In this document: piece after piece, positions 30,393-39,051 of the stretch
Position numbering within the stretch: position 1 is the first letter of the stretch
Layout: every line of letters starts with the position of its first letter
Origin: Hydrogenophaga sp.
GTDB lineage: Bacteria > Pseudomonadota > Gammaproteobacteria > Burkholderiales > Burkholderiaceae_C
Assembly (NCBI RefSeq): GCF_014773545.1
Contig: NZ_SDDV01000012.1
Location: 1-61,100 of the forward strand
Direction of reading: 5' to 3'
Length of the DNA: 61,100 bases
Made by a program: the position numbers and the translations under genes
The notes under the pieces: model-generated
Told to the model about the DNA's origin: nothing
The model's input: the letters and a program-made list of their open reading frames with translations, nothing else
The model's database searches: none

Positions 30393-30962
30393 GTGGCAGT
30401 CGGCACTCATTCTTCAAGGCGAACGGGCGGCGTGACGCTGGTCGAGCTGTTGCTGGTGCTGGTTGTCGCGGGCATCTTGCTCGGCTTGGCCGCGCCGTCT
30501 TTGTCCGCCGCTGTCGATTCGGCGCGGTTGACCGCGCTGACCAACGACATGCTGGCCGAGCTCCTGCTGGCGCGCTCCGAAGCCGTGCGGCGCGGCCACC
30601 CGGTGGTCTTGTGCAAGGCCAGCACCGATTCGGTCTGTGCCCGATCCGGGCGCTGGGATCAGGGCTGGTTGATGTTCAAAGACTTCAATCACAACGCCGA
30701 GCGCGAAGCCAACGAGCCGGTGCTGCGCCAGCGCGCCGGCGCCCCACCGGGCTGGCGCATCGTCGGCAACCGCCCGGTGGCGCGCTACGTGGCTTACCAC
30801 CCGCTGGGCGGCACGCAGTTGAGCAGCGGCGCTTTCCAGGCTGGCACACTGACGATCTGCCGCCAAGCGGGATCGGTGCTGCAGGCGCGCCAAATCGTCA
30901 TCAACAGCTCGGGCCGCCCGCGCGTGCAGCCGGCGCCCCGTCTGCCGGCGGCCTGTGTTTGA
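30393..30962 (+). CDS. second GspH/FimT family pseudopilin (FimU-like)
   Basis: This 189-residue pseudopilin has the cut site RRTGG|VTLVELLLVLVVAGILLG and the LARSEAVRRGHPVVLCKAST segment shared with FimT/FimU. Paired Cys occur near the C terminus (LTICRQAG...PAACV). The start is set at GTG 30393 because GGAGG (30382-30386) lies six bases upstream. GTG 30390 is also possible, and the ATG at 30324 would give an unusually long leader. It is the last gene of the minor-pilin cluster and ends seven bases before the MITE-like element at 30969. Confidence 0.82.
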   Translation: MAVGTHSSRRTGGVTLVELLLVLVVAGILLGLAAPSLSAAVDSARLTALTNDMLAELLLARSEAVRRGHPVVLCKASTDSVCARSGRWDQGWLMFKDFNHNAEREANEPVLRQRAGAPPGWRIVGNRPVARYVAYHPLGGTQLSSGAFQAGTLTICRQAGSVLQARQIVINSSGRPRVQPAPRLPAACV

Positions 30963-30968
30963 CGCCGC

Positions 30969-31134
30969 TCAGGGATGCGGAAATAGCCGATGTACCGTTT
31001 TTGGGTGTGCTGGCGGGATGCAGTGCTAGGCGTTCCGAGTGCCGTGTGGCGAGCCACACAAGCGAGGAACAACAACGCAATGCGCCCGTCAGTACAGCCA
31101 CAAATGGGGATATTGGTTGTTTCCGCATCCCTCA
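30969..31134. mobile_element. MITE-like element with terminal inverted repeats
   Basis: This 166-bp segment between two convergent genes starts TCAGGGATGCGGAAA and ends TTTCCGCATCCCTCA. Terminal inverted repeats of about 28 bases have roughly seven mismatches. The heptamer ACGCCGC stands directly outside both ends (30962-30968 and 31135-31141), as expected for a target-site duplication. The interior has a perfect 7-bp hairpin GTGTGGC-GA-GCCACAC (31044-31059) with flanking GTTCC/GGAAC pairs. No transposase is encoded. Its last three bases form the stop codon of nrdR. Confidence 0.6.
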
Positions 31135-31581
31135 ACGCCGCACCTCATCGACCAGCGCCCGAAACTCATCGATGTCTTCAAAACTGCGGTAGACGCTGGC
31201 AAAGCGGATGTAGGCCACTTTGTCGAGTTTTTTCAGCTCGCGCATGACCATTTCGCCCAGCCGCGCGGCAGGCACTTCGCGCAGCCCGAGGCTGAGCAGT
31301 TCTTCTTCGATGCGCTCGACCGCGGCGTCCACCTGCGCCGTGTCGACCGGGCGCTTGCGCAGCGCCAGCCCGAGCGAGGCGCGCAGCTTGGCGGCCACGT
31401 AATCGACCCGGCGCCCGTCTTTCTTGACCACCGCTGGAAAGCTGACATCGGGGCGCTCGTAGGTGGTAAAGCGCTTGTCGCAGTGGCTGCACTGGCGGCG
31501 CCGGCGAATAAGGCCAGCGTCTTCCGAGACCCGGGTCTCGACCACCTGGGTCTCCAGGTGGCCGCAGAACGGACATTTCAT
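31132..31581 (-). CDS. nrdR: transcriptional repressor NrdR
   Basis: NrdR represses ribonucleotide reductase genes according to the ATP/dATP state. The 149-residue protein has an N-terminal zinc ribbon (CPFCGH and [13 protein letters not shown], 3-50) and an ATP-cone (about 50-137, with [20 protein letters not shown] and [13 protein letters not shown]). It ends VDEVRR in the normal position for the family. The TGA stop is contributed by the end of the MITE-like element. It follows glyA after 22 bp on the same strand, a common pairing. Confidence 0.96.
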   Translation of the reverse strand: MKCPFCGHLETQVVETRVSEDAGLIRRRRQCSHCDKRFTTYERPDVSFPAVVKKDGRRVDYVAAKLRASLGLALRKRPVDTAQVDAAVERIEEELLSLGLREVPAARLGEMVMRELKKLDKVAYIRFASVYRSFEDIDEFRALVDEVRR

Positions 31582-31603
31582 GACCTGACGCCGCCCGCTG
31601 GCC

Positions 31604-32848
31604 TCAGCGGTAGACCGGAAAGCGAGCCGTCAAGGCGTTCACCTGAGCACGCACCGCATCGATGTTTGCCGGGTCATGCGGGCGGTCCAGCACGTCGGCG
31701 ATCAAGTGGGCGGTGGCGCGCGCTTGCTCGTCTTTGAAGCCGCGCGTGCTCATGGCCGGGGTACCGAGGCGAATGCCGCTGGTGACCATGGGTTTTTCCG
31801 GGTCGTTCGGAATCGCGTTCTTGTTGATCGTTATGTGCGCGCTGCCCAGCACCGCTTCGGCTTCTTTGCCGGTGATGCCCTTGGCGCGCAGATCAACCAG
31901 CATCAGGTGCGACTCGGTGCGCCCGCTGACGATGCGCAGGCCACGCTCGACCAAGGTTTGCGCCATGACGCGCGCATTGCTCAGCACCTGCTGCTGGTAG
32001 GCTTTGAAGCCGGGCTGCAGCGCTTCCTTGAACGCCACCGCCTTGGCGGCGATGACGTGCATCAGCGGCCCGCCTTGCAGGCCGGGGAAGATGGCGCTGT
32101 TGATGGCTTTTTCGTGCTGCGCCTGCATCAAGATGATGCCGCCGCGCGGCCCGCGCAGGCTTTTGTGGGTGGTTGATGTCACCACGTCGGCAAACGGCAC
32201 CGGGTTGGGGTATAGGCCGGCTGCGATCAGGCCGGCGTAGTGCGCCATGTCGACCATGAAGATGGCGCCGACGGCTTTGGCCACCTGGGCAAAGCGCTCG
32301 AAGTCAATGCGCAGGCTGTAGGCCGAGGCACCGGCGATGATGAGCTTGGGGCGGTGCTGCTGCGCCAGCCGCTCCATCGCGTCGTAGTCGATTTCTTCTT
32401 GCGCGTTCAGCCCGTAGCTGACCACGTTGAACCACTTGCCGCTCATGTTCAAGGCCATGCCGTGCGTGAGGTGGCCGCCTTCGGCCAGGCTGAGCCCCAA
32501 AATGGTGTCGCCGGGCTTGAGAAAGGCCAGAAACACCGCCTCGTTCGCCGAGGCGCCGCAGTGCGCCTGCACGTTGGCGGCGTCGGCGCCAAAGAGCTGC
32601 TTGACGCGGTCGATCGCCAGTTGCTCGGCGCGGTCGACGAATTCGCAGCCGCCGTAGTAGCGCCGGCCCGGGTAGCCTTCTGCGTATTTGTTGGTGAGCT
32701 GCGAGCCCTGCGCGGCCATGACGGCTGGAGAAGCATAGTTTTCGCTGGCAATCAGCTCGATGTGCTGTTCCTGGCGCTCGTTTTCGAGCTCGATGGCTTG
32801 GTACAGCTCGGGGTCGGTTTGTTCGATCAGAATGTGGCGGTCGTACAT
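31604..32848 (-). CDS. glyA: serine hydroxymethyltransferase
   Basis: GlyA is a PLP enzyme interconverting serine and glycine with tetrahydrofolate, the main one-carbon source. The 414-residue protein has [29 protein letters not shown], and the PLP lysine in [28 protein letters not shown] lies near the end. The start at 32848 ([15 protein letters not shown]) fits the family; the upstream open frame is not conserved. It heads the glyA-nrdR transcription unit. Confidence 0.97.
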   Translation of the reverse strand: MYDRHILIEQTDPELYQAIELENERQEQHIELIASENYASPAVMAAQGSQLTNKYAEGYPGRRYYGGCEFVDRAEQLAIDRVKQLFGADAANVQAHCGASANEAVFLAFLKPGDTILGLSLAEGGHLTHGMALNMSGKWFNVVSYGLNAQEEIDYDAMERLAQQHRPKLIIAGASAYSLRIDFERFAQVAKAVGAIFMVDMAHYAGLIAAGLYPNPVPFADVVTSTTHKSLRGPRGGIILMQAQHEKAINSAIFPGLQGGPLMHVIAAKAVAFKEALQPGFKAYQQQVLSNARVMAQTLVERGLRIVSGRTESHLMLVDLRAKGITGKEAEAVLGSAHITINKNAIPNDPEKPMVTSGIRLGTPAMSTRGFKDEQARATAHLIADVLDRPHDPANIDAVRAQVNALTARFPVYR

Positions 32849-33129
32849 GGTGGCAGTCTCGGGTGGCGTCAAACCCTGCGCGGCGCTGGCGGCAACGCGG
32901 CGCAGGGACTGCCCAGGCGAACGGCAAATCGCCCACGTCCCACGGGACGGCGAGCGGCGCGCTTCCCCGTGGTGGTCTCTGTCGCGCCATATGCAGCGGG
33001 CAAAGGGGCCACGTCGGCGCACCGACGCCCCGCCACAGCGGAATCGTCACAGCGCCTATCGCCAGTTGCGCACCGCTCTAGTTTAACGTGCCCGATCCGC
33101 GTCGCGCCGTGGCAGCCTCAGAGGCGGGA

Positions 33130-34023
33130 TCAGGACTGGCTCAGGACGGGCTCCGGGGTCACCAACGGCGCCGGCGCCGCCGCTGGCAGCAGCTCGGCAT
33201 CGCCATCCAGCGCTGCTGGCGCCGGTTGCGGCGTCTGCGCTGGCGCCGCCGCCGGTACTGCGGCTGCAGCGGCTGGGCGGTACTGAGCGATCTGACGCGG
33301 CATCGGTAGGCCACGTGCGGCGCGCTGGATGCGCTTTTGCTCGGCCAGCACGCGGTCGATGTACCAACGGCCGTCGGTGCTGACGGCGCCGACGTAGGCG
33401 CGCAAGGCACCCTCCACCGAGCCGGTGCGCCGAATGCCGTCTTGCAACACCATCACGCCCACGCGCAGGTTGGACACCGGATCAAACGCCGCCAGCTTGC
33501 CGCCAAAGTCTTCGAATTTTTCGCTGTGCACGCGCGTCATGACCTGCATCAGCCCTTGCGCGCCCATGGGGCTTTGGGCAAAGGGGTTAAAGCGCGACTC
33601 AATCGCCATCACGGCCAGAATGAGTGATGGGTCGATGTTGACCTTCTCACCCAGATAAAAAGCCTCTGCCACCAGCACGCTCAAGGGCTCGGGGGCGACG
33701 CGGTATTTGCGGCTGAGCCACCGAGTCACGTTGGCCTGCGCCTTGGGCAGTGCGCCGGGGTAGGCCGCCGTTACGCGGTCAATCGCCTGCGGGTCGGGCT
33801 CGATCGCCAACTCATCGAACACGGCCTCCTGGCGCTCGGTCAGCCAAGCCAGCAGATGCAGTTCAGCGCTGCTGCGCAGCTCGGGGCGCAGACTGAGCGT
33901 GACAGCGGCGACCAGCAGCAACAGGCCCAACAGCGTCAGGCCCTGCCACACTCCCCGACAGGTTCGGGTCAGAACGCTGCTCTGCTGCGCGGTTGTAGCT
34001 GGGTTCGGGTTTTGTTCGGTCAT
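33130..34023 (-). CDS. membrane-anchored lytic transglycosylase
   Basis: This 297-residue protein has a single N-terminal membrane helix (about 27-48) and a soluble SLT domain (about 135-235). The catalytic Glu is in LAVMAIESRFNPFAQSP, followed by the GAQGLMQVM loop typical of family 1 (Slt70/MltC/EmtA-like) enzymes. The last 60 residues are Ala/Pro-rich and probably disordered. It should cleave the glycan strand of peptidoglycan from the periplasmic side. The start at 34023 fits the gene body. Upstream lies the 654-bp gene-free region. Confidence 0.9.
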   Translation of the reverse strand: MTEQNPNPATTAQQSSVLTRTCRGVWQGLTLLGLLLLVAAVTLSLRPELRSSAELHLLAWLTERQEAVFDELAIEPDPQAIDRVTAAYPGALPKAQANVTRWLSRKYRVAPEPLSVLVAEAFYLGEKVNIDPSLILAVMAIESRFNPFAQSPMGAQGLMQVMTRVHSEKFEDFGGKLAAFDPVSNLRVGVMVLQDGIRRTGSVEGALRAYVGAVSTDGRWYIDRVLAEQKRIQRAARGLPMPRQIAQYRPAAAAAVPAAAPAQTPQPAPAALDGDAELLPAAAPAPLVTPEPVLSQS

Positions 34024-34164
34024 GAATGCACTCCTTGCAATCTCGGGCGCACAGCGGGCGTGGCCTCGAGGAGATGATTCGCCATAGCCGGACGCGGCAG
34101 CGATGTGGGTTAACCCTGAACGGGAAAACGGGCGAATGGTAAGTGCACTCAAATAGCAAGTCAA

Positions 34165-34215
34165 TGATATAAAACGATGTTTATATTATTTTTTTCTATA
34201 TTGAAATGAGGAAGA
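34165..34215. other. AT-rich patch in the 34024-34677 intergenic region
   Basis: About 50 bases (including TGATATAAAACGATGTTTA and a TTATTTTTTTCTATATTG run) are strongly AT-rich, against the GC-rich surroundings. It lies about 140 bases upstream of the lytic transglycosylase start and could be its promoter region or a curved regulatory site. TATAAT-like hexamers occur on both strands, but no spaced -35/-10 pair is convincing. Between 34216 and 34360 I see no gene and no notable structure. Confidence 0.4.
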
Positions 34216-34367
34216 CGCGGCGTTTTTGTCATTTCAAGTCCTTGCTCCCGCTGCCAGGCACAGCCGCCGGGGCGGTTTTCCACCGCTGCCGCTGCTCGCT
34301 TGCCAATGCTCTTTGGCGCTGCGGCGCCTGATTTTCAGCAGCGGCCATCGGGCAGGCGATAAAAATT

Positions 34368-34373
34368 TAAAAT
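34368..34373 (+). promoter_or_regulatory. candidate -10 element (TAAAAT) for the structured RNA
   Basis: TAAAAT lies within an AT-rich patch (34361-34380) whose 15-mer AAAATTTAAAATTTT is nearly palindromic. It is the only good -10 match upstream of the hairpin series. Initiation about seven bases later (near 34380) would give an RNA of roughly 220 bases up to the U-tract at 34601. No convincing -35 hexamer is seen at the expected spacing, so the assignment is tentative. Confidence 0.3.
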
Positions 34374-34379
34374 TTTCAT

Positions 34380-34601
34380 TGCAAAACCCTTGCCACCCGC
34401 CTCACCCAGGCGTAAGCTGTAGTCGTCTGCCAGCATGGCAGGCGCGGTCCGGCAAAGTGGTAAATCCGCTTGCCGGTACTCCATGGAAGCAATCTCTTGC
34501 TTCCAGGCTGGCGGGACATCAAACTCCCGCCGCCAAAGCCGACGGCACGGGTTTTCACCCGCCGTCAGCCCCGGCAGTTCATAGCCGCCGGGGTTTTTTT
34601 T
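34380..34601 (+). ncRNA. candidate structured non-coding RNA (seven consecutive hairpins)
   Basis: Seven stem-loops follow one another: 34398-34412 (CGCC/GGCG), 34424-34444 (9 bp, loop GCA), 34449-34476 (7 bp plus inner pairs), 34484-34505 (9 bp, loop TCTC), 34510-34531 (7 bp, loop of eight), 34541-34566 (6+3 bp) and 34569-34593 (7 bp). The last is followed by eight Ts, forming an intrinsic terminator. Spacers are short. No ORF with a recognisable product covers it. I cannot match it to tmRNA, RNase P, 6S, SRP RNA or riboswitches I know. The 5' end is inferred. Confidence 0.55.
34569..34601 (+). terminator. intrinsic terminator of the structured RNA
   Basis: CCCCGGC pairs with GCCGGGG across an 11-base loop and is followed by eight consecutive Ts (34594-34601). 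This is a strong Rho-independent terminator on the plus strand. It ends 76 bp before the DUF349 gene, so it terminates the upstream RNA, or attenuates a leader if that RNA runs into the gene. Confidence 0.85.
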
Positions 34602-34677
34602 ATTCTTCGATGCGGCGACAATACGGGCCTGGCCCGCGCTGCCCCGGCGGGGGTTGTCGCATCAGCCGATTCCATTT

Positions 34678-37341
34678 ATGTCGTTGTTTTCCCTGCGCAA
34701 GCCATCGCCCCAGCCCAAACCGGCTGAATCTGCGGCACCCCCACCGGCGGCCCAAAAACCCGCCGGATCGGGCGCCCCCCACCCCCTGGACGCCTTGACC
34801 GGCGGCGCTTTTTCCGCCCCCACTTCGGGCGAGCGGGCTGCGCGCTTGCGCGAGTGGCTGGGCACAGAGCCCACGCTGGAGCAAATGAACGAGGTGTTCA
34901 AAGAGTTTTCACAGCGTGACCGCGGTGCCGCCAAGCTGCTCAAGGAAAAGCTGGACGAGATCAAGCGCCAAAAATTGCAGCAGCAGATCGCGATTGAATG
35001 GATGCAAAAAGCGCAACACCTGCTCGCGCAACCGCGCCTGAACCTGGCCGACGCACTGGCCTGGCAGCGCGATGCGGCGCGCGCCGGTGCGCCGCTGTCG
35101 CGCGATCCGCTGGCGGCCTTGAAACTGGCGCTGACCGAGCGCGTCAAGGCGATCGAAGACCTGCAACACCGGGTACAAGTGCAGCGCGAAGCGGCGGTAC
35201 TGCTGGCGCAGCGCATCGAGGTGCTGTCAACCAAACCCTGGCGCGAAGCCCAGCACATGGCCCAGTCGCTGCGCAGCGACGTGGCCCACTGGCAGCAGCA
35301 GGCCGCAGACTTGCCGACCGACCCGCAGTGGCCCAGCGTCGAGCCCAAGTTCCCGCCTATGTTGGAGGCCTCGCGCAGCCAGTTGCAAATGGTGTGGGAG
35401 GCGTTCGATGCGGCGCTAGCGCAGGCCGTTGCCGCCGATGCCCAGGCCCAGGCAGCGCTGCCCGCCGTCCCGGTGTGGGCCGACGAACTGCGCGCCGCTC
35501 GTGGTCAGGCGGCCGCCGTACCGTCGGAAAAAACCGCCCAGGCCGCGCAAGCCACCCAGGCCCTGCGCGAGCGCCTAGGCGCCGAACTCGAGCGCGCGCT
35601 GGACGCGCTGGAGCGCGAGATCGGCCAAGGCCACGGCAAGGCAACGCCGCAGGCTGCTGCCGAGCTGCGCGCGCTGCTCAAGCGCTGCGCCGGGGTGCAG
35701 CTTGCCGATGCGCTGCAAGCGCGCGCGCACGCCGCCCTGACCCAGGCCGACGAACTCGAGGGCTGGCAGCGCTGGCGGGCCGATCAATTGCGCAACGAAT
35801 TGCTCGCTCGCGCCGAAGCGCTGCTGCAAGCGCCTGAAGGCCAGCGACTGGGCGGGCGCAAAATGCAAGAAACCTTGCGCGAGCTGCGCCAACAATGGAA
35901 AGCCACTGACCAGGGCGGCGTGCCCAATCACGCGCTGTGGAAGCGTTTTGACGAGGCCTGCACGCAGGCGCATCAGGTGGTCGAGAACTGGCTGACCCAA
36001 TGGCGTCAGCAGGCCGACGCCCAACGGGCGCAGCGGCTCGCACTCATAGACGAAGTCAAGGCCTGGACTGCGTTGCAGCAAGACAGCAACGACAAGCGCG
36101 TCCAGTTGCACGAGCTGCACGCGTTCTCGGAACGCTGGCGCTCGGCCGGCCATCTGAGCGAAAAAGCCTTTGCCGAGTTGCAGCCGCTCTGGAAGGCGGT
36201 CATGCAAGACGCGCACGCCCCGCTGGAGGCGGCGCAGAGCCAGAGCACGGCGCGTCGGCGCGCCATGATCGAAGAAGCCACGGCACTGGGTGCTGCGCAG
36301 CCGCTGCACATCGACGCCGTGCGGGCCTTGCAACAACGCTGGCAGGCCGAGGCGCAGGCGGTGCCACTGGAGCGCAAACATGAACAACAACTCTGGCAGG
36401 CGTTTCGCCAGCCAATCGACGCCGCCTTTGCCCGCAAGAGCCAGCAGCGTGAACAGGCCGACGCAGCACTGGGCGCGCACGACCAGCGGGTGCTGACGGC
36501 AGCGCGCGCACTCGAGGCGGCCAGCGCCAGCGGCGACGCGCAGCAGGTTCGCGCCGCCATGGCCGCGCTCGATGCCGCTTTATTGGACCAGCCAGCACCG
36601 ACCGCAGCAGCGCCCCAGGCCCGCCCGGCACCGCAGACGCTGCCAGAATCTGCGGCGCACGCGCCGCAGACGGAGCAAGCGGGCGCTGCGCCCGCAGCGC
36701 CCGCACCGAGCACAGCAGCGAAGAAAGTGCAGGCGGTGCGCGGCGACGACCGCCCCGGCATGAAGAAGACCGAACCGGTCGGGCGCGACGGCCAGCGTGC
36801 CGAAAGGACGCCGGGCAGGCGTGACGCTGCCGCACCGCGCCGCGAGCTGCGCGACGCGCGTGAAGAACGCGAACCGCGCGGCCCGCGCCTGGGCGAAGCG
36901 GCCTTTCGCGCCCAGCGCCATGCACTTGAGCAGGCGCAGATGAGCTTGCGCCAACTGGCCGAACAGGCGCATGGCGAGGTACTGTCGCAGCTCCTGAGCG
37001 CCTGGGAGCGGCGCGACGCGCAACTGCTGCCCCCGGCGGCCGCCCTGGCTCCGCACCTGACGCCGGCCCTGCGTGCAGACTGGGCGGCCGCGCTGGCGCA
37101 AGCACCCGCGCCCTGCTCGCCGCACATCTTGTTGCGGCTGGAAATGGCGGCCGAGTTGCCCACGCCCGCCGAGCACCTGAGTGAACGCCGGCTGTTGCAG
37201 TTGCAGTTGCTGACACAGCGCAAGCTGCCCAGCCCGGCACAAACCTGGGCGCAGGACGTGAGCAAGCTGCTGGCCAGCGGCTACGACGCTGCCAGCGCAC
37301 GCCGGCTGCAAAACGCCCTGAAGGCGCTGCTCAAGCGCTGA
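34678..37341 (+). CDS. DUF349 domain-containing protein
   Basis: This 887-residue, largely helical protein begins MSLFSLRKPSPQPKP with a Pro/Ala-rich lead. From about residue 60 it has coiled-coil-like helices with at least two DUF349-type repeats. Their signatures are LRELRQQWKATDQGG...ALWKRFDEAC (about 395-425) and LQQRWQAEAQAVP...LWQAFRQPIDAAF (about 550-580). A low-complexity Ala/Pro stretch (about 640-680) precedes an Arg-rich linker and a C-terminal helical domain. No enzymatic motif is seen and no function is known. It follows the structured RNA by 76 bp; its stop overlaps the convergent mtfA end by 11 bases. Confidence 0.85.
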   Translation: MSLFSLRKPSPQPKPAESAAPPPAAQKPAGSGAPHPLDALTGGAFSAPTSGERAARLREWLGTEPTLEQMNEVFKEFSQRDRGAAKLLKEKLDEIKRQKLQQQIAIEWMQKAQHLLAQPRLNLADALAWQRDAARAGAPLSRDPLAALKLALTERVKAIEDLQHRVQVQREAAVLLAQRIEVLSTKPWREAQHMAQSLRSDVAHWQQQAADLPTDPQWPSVEPKFPPMLEASRSQLQMVWEAFDAALAQAVAADAQAQAALPAVPVWADELRAARGQAAAVPSEKTAQAAQATQALRERLGAELERALDALEREIGQGHGKATPQAAAELRALLKRCAGVQLADALQARAHAALTQADELEGWQRWRADQLRNELLARAEALLQAPEGQRLGGRKMQETLRELRQQWKATDQGGVPNHALWKRFDEACTQAHQVVENWLTQWRQQADAQRAQRLALIDEVKAWTALQQDSNDKRVQLHELHAFSERWRSAGHLSEKAFAELQPLWKAVMQDAHAPLEAAQSQSTARRRAMIEEATALGAAQPLHIDAVRALQQRWQAEAQAVPLERKHEQQLWQAFRQPIDAAFARKSQQREQADAALGAHDQRVLTAARALEAASASGDAQQVRAAMAALDAALLDQPAPTAAAPQARPAPQTLPESAAHAPQTEQAGAAPAAPAPSTAAKKVQAVRGDDRPGMKKTEPVGRDGQRAERTPGRRDAAAPRRELRDAREEREPRGPRLGEAAFRAQRHALEQAQMSLRQLAEQAHGEVLSQLLSAWERRDAQLLPPAAALAPHLTPALRADWAAALAQAPAPCSPHILLRLEMAAELPTPAEHLSERRLLQLQLLTQRKLPSPAQTWAQDVSKLLASGYDAASARRLQNALKALLKR

Positions 37342-38209
37342 GTGGGCGCTTGGCCTGGAAAAAACCGTCGTACAAGGGCATCAGGTCCGGGAATTCGCTC
37401 GCAAAGCGCGCACGATCGACGAAGTAGGCTTCGCAGGTGACGGCAAAAAATTCGGCCGGGTCGGTGGCCGCGTAGTCGTTGAGCCAGGGGCTTGGCGCGC
37501 CAAAGCGTTCGGCCAGCTTCAGCGCCTCGCAAAATCGGTCGTAGCTGGCCTGCATGACGGCGCGCCAGTGTTCGCGCGCCTGCGCAGCACTGAGCGTGCC
37601 GAGAAAACCGGGTGGCAGCGCTGGCGCACCATCGGGCGCCTGACCCGCGCTCATGCCGTGCATGTCGATTTTGTGCATGAACTCATGAATCACCACGTTG
37701 CTGCCGTCTGCGCTGGCAGCGCTGACGTCTTGCCAGCTCAGCATCACCGGCCCCCGATCCATCGCTTCGCCTGCCAGCAGTTCTCGGTAGCGGTGCACCA
37801 CGCCGTTGTCGTCGGTCACTTCGCGCTGCGCCAGCGCCGCGCCTGGCTGCACGACGATGCCAACGAAGTCGGCGTACCAGTCCAGCGCCGCCAGCTCGTG
37901 ATGCCGCCGCGAGGCCTGGACGGCGGCAATGTGCAGCAGCGGCAAGCAGGCTTGGGCGGCAATGGTCAGCGCCATCGCATCGCTGATGTGCAAGCCGTTG
38001 GCGCCAAAGAATTCTTTTTCCGCCAGAAAATGTCGGCACAGCAGTTGCAGCCGCTGTTGTTCGGGCGGCGTGAGCGCGGACAAAAACGGCTGCTGCGCCA
38101 GCACCCAGCGCCACAGGCGCGGCGGTAGCGCGGCGGGCTGGCGCAACCGCCGCGGCAGCCAGCGCTGCACGAATGCGGGCAAGGCGCCGATCCAGGCAGT
38201 GCGGCTCAT
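37331..38209 (-). CDS. mtfA: M90 family metallopeptidase MtfA
   Basis: This 292-residue zinc-dependent protein has the metal site HEFMHKID (HExxH) in NVVIHEFMHKIDMHG and the downstream Glu in EFFAVTCEAYF. These are the hallmarks of MtfA. In E. coli MtfA binds the glucose-PTS repressor Mlc and shows aminopeptidase activity. The N-terminal half has LCRHFLAEKEFFGANG and LALTIAAQACLPLL typical of the family. It is convergent with, and overlaps by 11 bases, the DUF349 gene. Its ATG overlaps the lpxH stop by four bases. Confidence 0.92.
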   Translation of the reverse strand: MSRTAWIGALPAFVQRWLPRRLRQPAALPPRLWRWVLAQQPFLSALTPPEQQRLQLLCRHFLAEKEFFGANGLHISDAMALTIAAQACLPLLHIAAVQASRRHHELAALDWYADFVGIVVQPGAALAQREVTDDNGVVHRYRELLAGEAMDRGPVMLSWQDVSAASADGSNVVIHEFMHKIDMHGMSAGQAPDGAPALPPGFLGTLSAAQAREHWRAVMQASYDRFCEALKLAERFGAPSPWLNDYAATDPAEFFAVTCEAYFVDRARFASEFPDLMPLYDGFFQAKRPLSA

Positions 38210-39024
38210 GGACTCGGTGTCAGCCGTTGCACACCCGCAGCGTCAAGCCGCAGGTATTCGGCGCGCGCCGGTGTGGCGTGGCCACACCAGTCGCTCAGCA
38301 CCTCGCGCGTGCGCCCGAGGTCCAGCACGTGCCGCCCAGGGCGGTGGGTGTGGCCGTGGATCAGTACGGCGGCAGCACTCTGACGCAACCAGTCGCAAGC
38401 AGTTGCGGCATCGACGTCGGCCCACAGCGCCGGGTCACGCCCATGCTGGTGCTGCTGGCTTTGGCGGCGCAGCTCACGCGCCAGGTGTTCGCGCTCGGCC
38501 AGCGGGCGGGCGAGAAAGTCTTGCTGCCAGCGCGGCTGGCGCACCTGGGCGCGAAAGCGCTGGTAGTCGGCGTCGGCCAGACACAGGGCGTCGCCGTGGC
38601 TAAGCAACCAGCGCTGACCCAGGAAGTCGAGCACGGTCGGGTCGGCCAGGGCTTGCATGCCAGCGGCTGCCAGCGCCAGCGGGCCGAACAAAAAATCCCG
38701 GTTGCCGGGCAGAAAGAAAATCGGCATCTGCCGACTGAGCTGCTGCAATTCGGTCACGCAGGCGCGCCAGAAACGACGGTCTTCGCTTGCATCGACCCAC
38801 TCGGTGGGGTCGAGCAAGTCGTCGCCGATCCAGACCTCGAACAGGTCACCCAGAATGAACAGCGCGTCGGCGCGCTGCTCGGGCGCGCGCTGCAGAAAAC
38901 GCCGCCACAGCGCAACGGTGGCTTGGTCGCCGGCCTGCAGATGCAGATCGGAAACGAAGTCGACGCGGCGCCAGTGCGCCGGGGCGCACAGGGTCGGGGC
39001 GTGCACGGGCAGACTCGTTGGCAT
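38206..39024 (-). CDS. lpxH: UDP-2,3-diacylglucosamine diphosphatase
   Basis: LpxH hydrolyses UDP-2,3-diacylglucosamine to lipid X in lipid A synthesis. The 272-residue metallophosphoesterase has all metal motifs: FVSDLHLQ, ILGDLFEVWIGDD, LPGNRDFL, LLSHGDALC and LIHGHTHRPG. The tail SDWCGHATPARAEYLRLD is typical of LpxH. It follows ppiB after 27 bp on the same strand, an order also seen in other betaproteobacteria. Confidence 0.94.
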   Translation of the reverse strand: MPTSLPVHAPTLCAPAHWRRVDFVSDLHLQAGDQATVALWRRFLQRAPEQRADALFILGDLFEVWIGDDLLDPTEWVDASEDRRFWRACVTELQQLSRQMPIFFLPGNRDFLFGPLALAAAGMQALADPTVLDFLGQRWLLSHGDALCLADADYQRFRAQVRQPRWQQDFLARPLAEREHLARELRRQSQQHQHGRDPALWADVDAATACDWLRQSAAAVLIHGHTHRPGRHVLDLGRTREVLSDWCGHATPARAEYLRLDAAGVQRLTPSP

Positions 39025-39051
39025 GGCGACGGGCGCGGCGACCCGGTGCGA

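Noticed and set aside
30901..31128. Small minus-strand frame inside the MITE-like element
   Set aside because: It translates the inverted-repeat DNA and has no independent support; the DNA structure explains the conservation-like look.
34226..34798. 190-residue plus-strand frame across the structured RNA
   Set aside because: It has no domain and is explained by chance open frame through hairpin-rich RNA and the start of the DUF349 gene.
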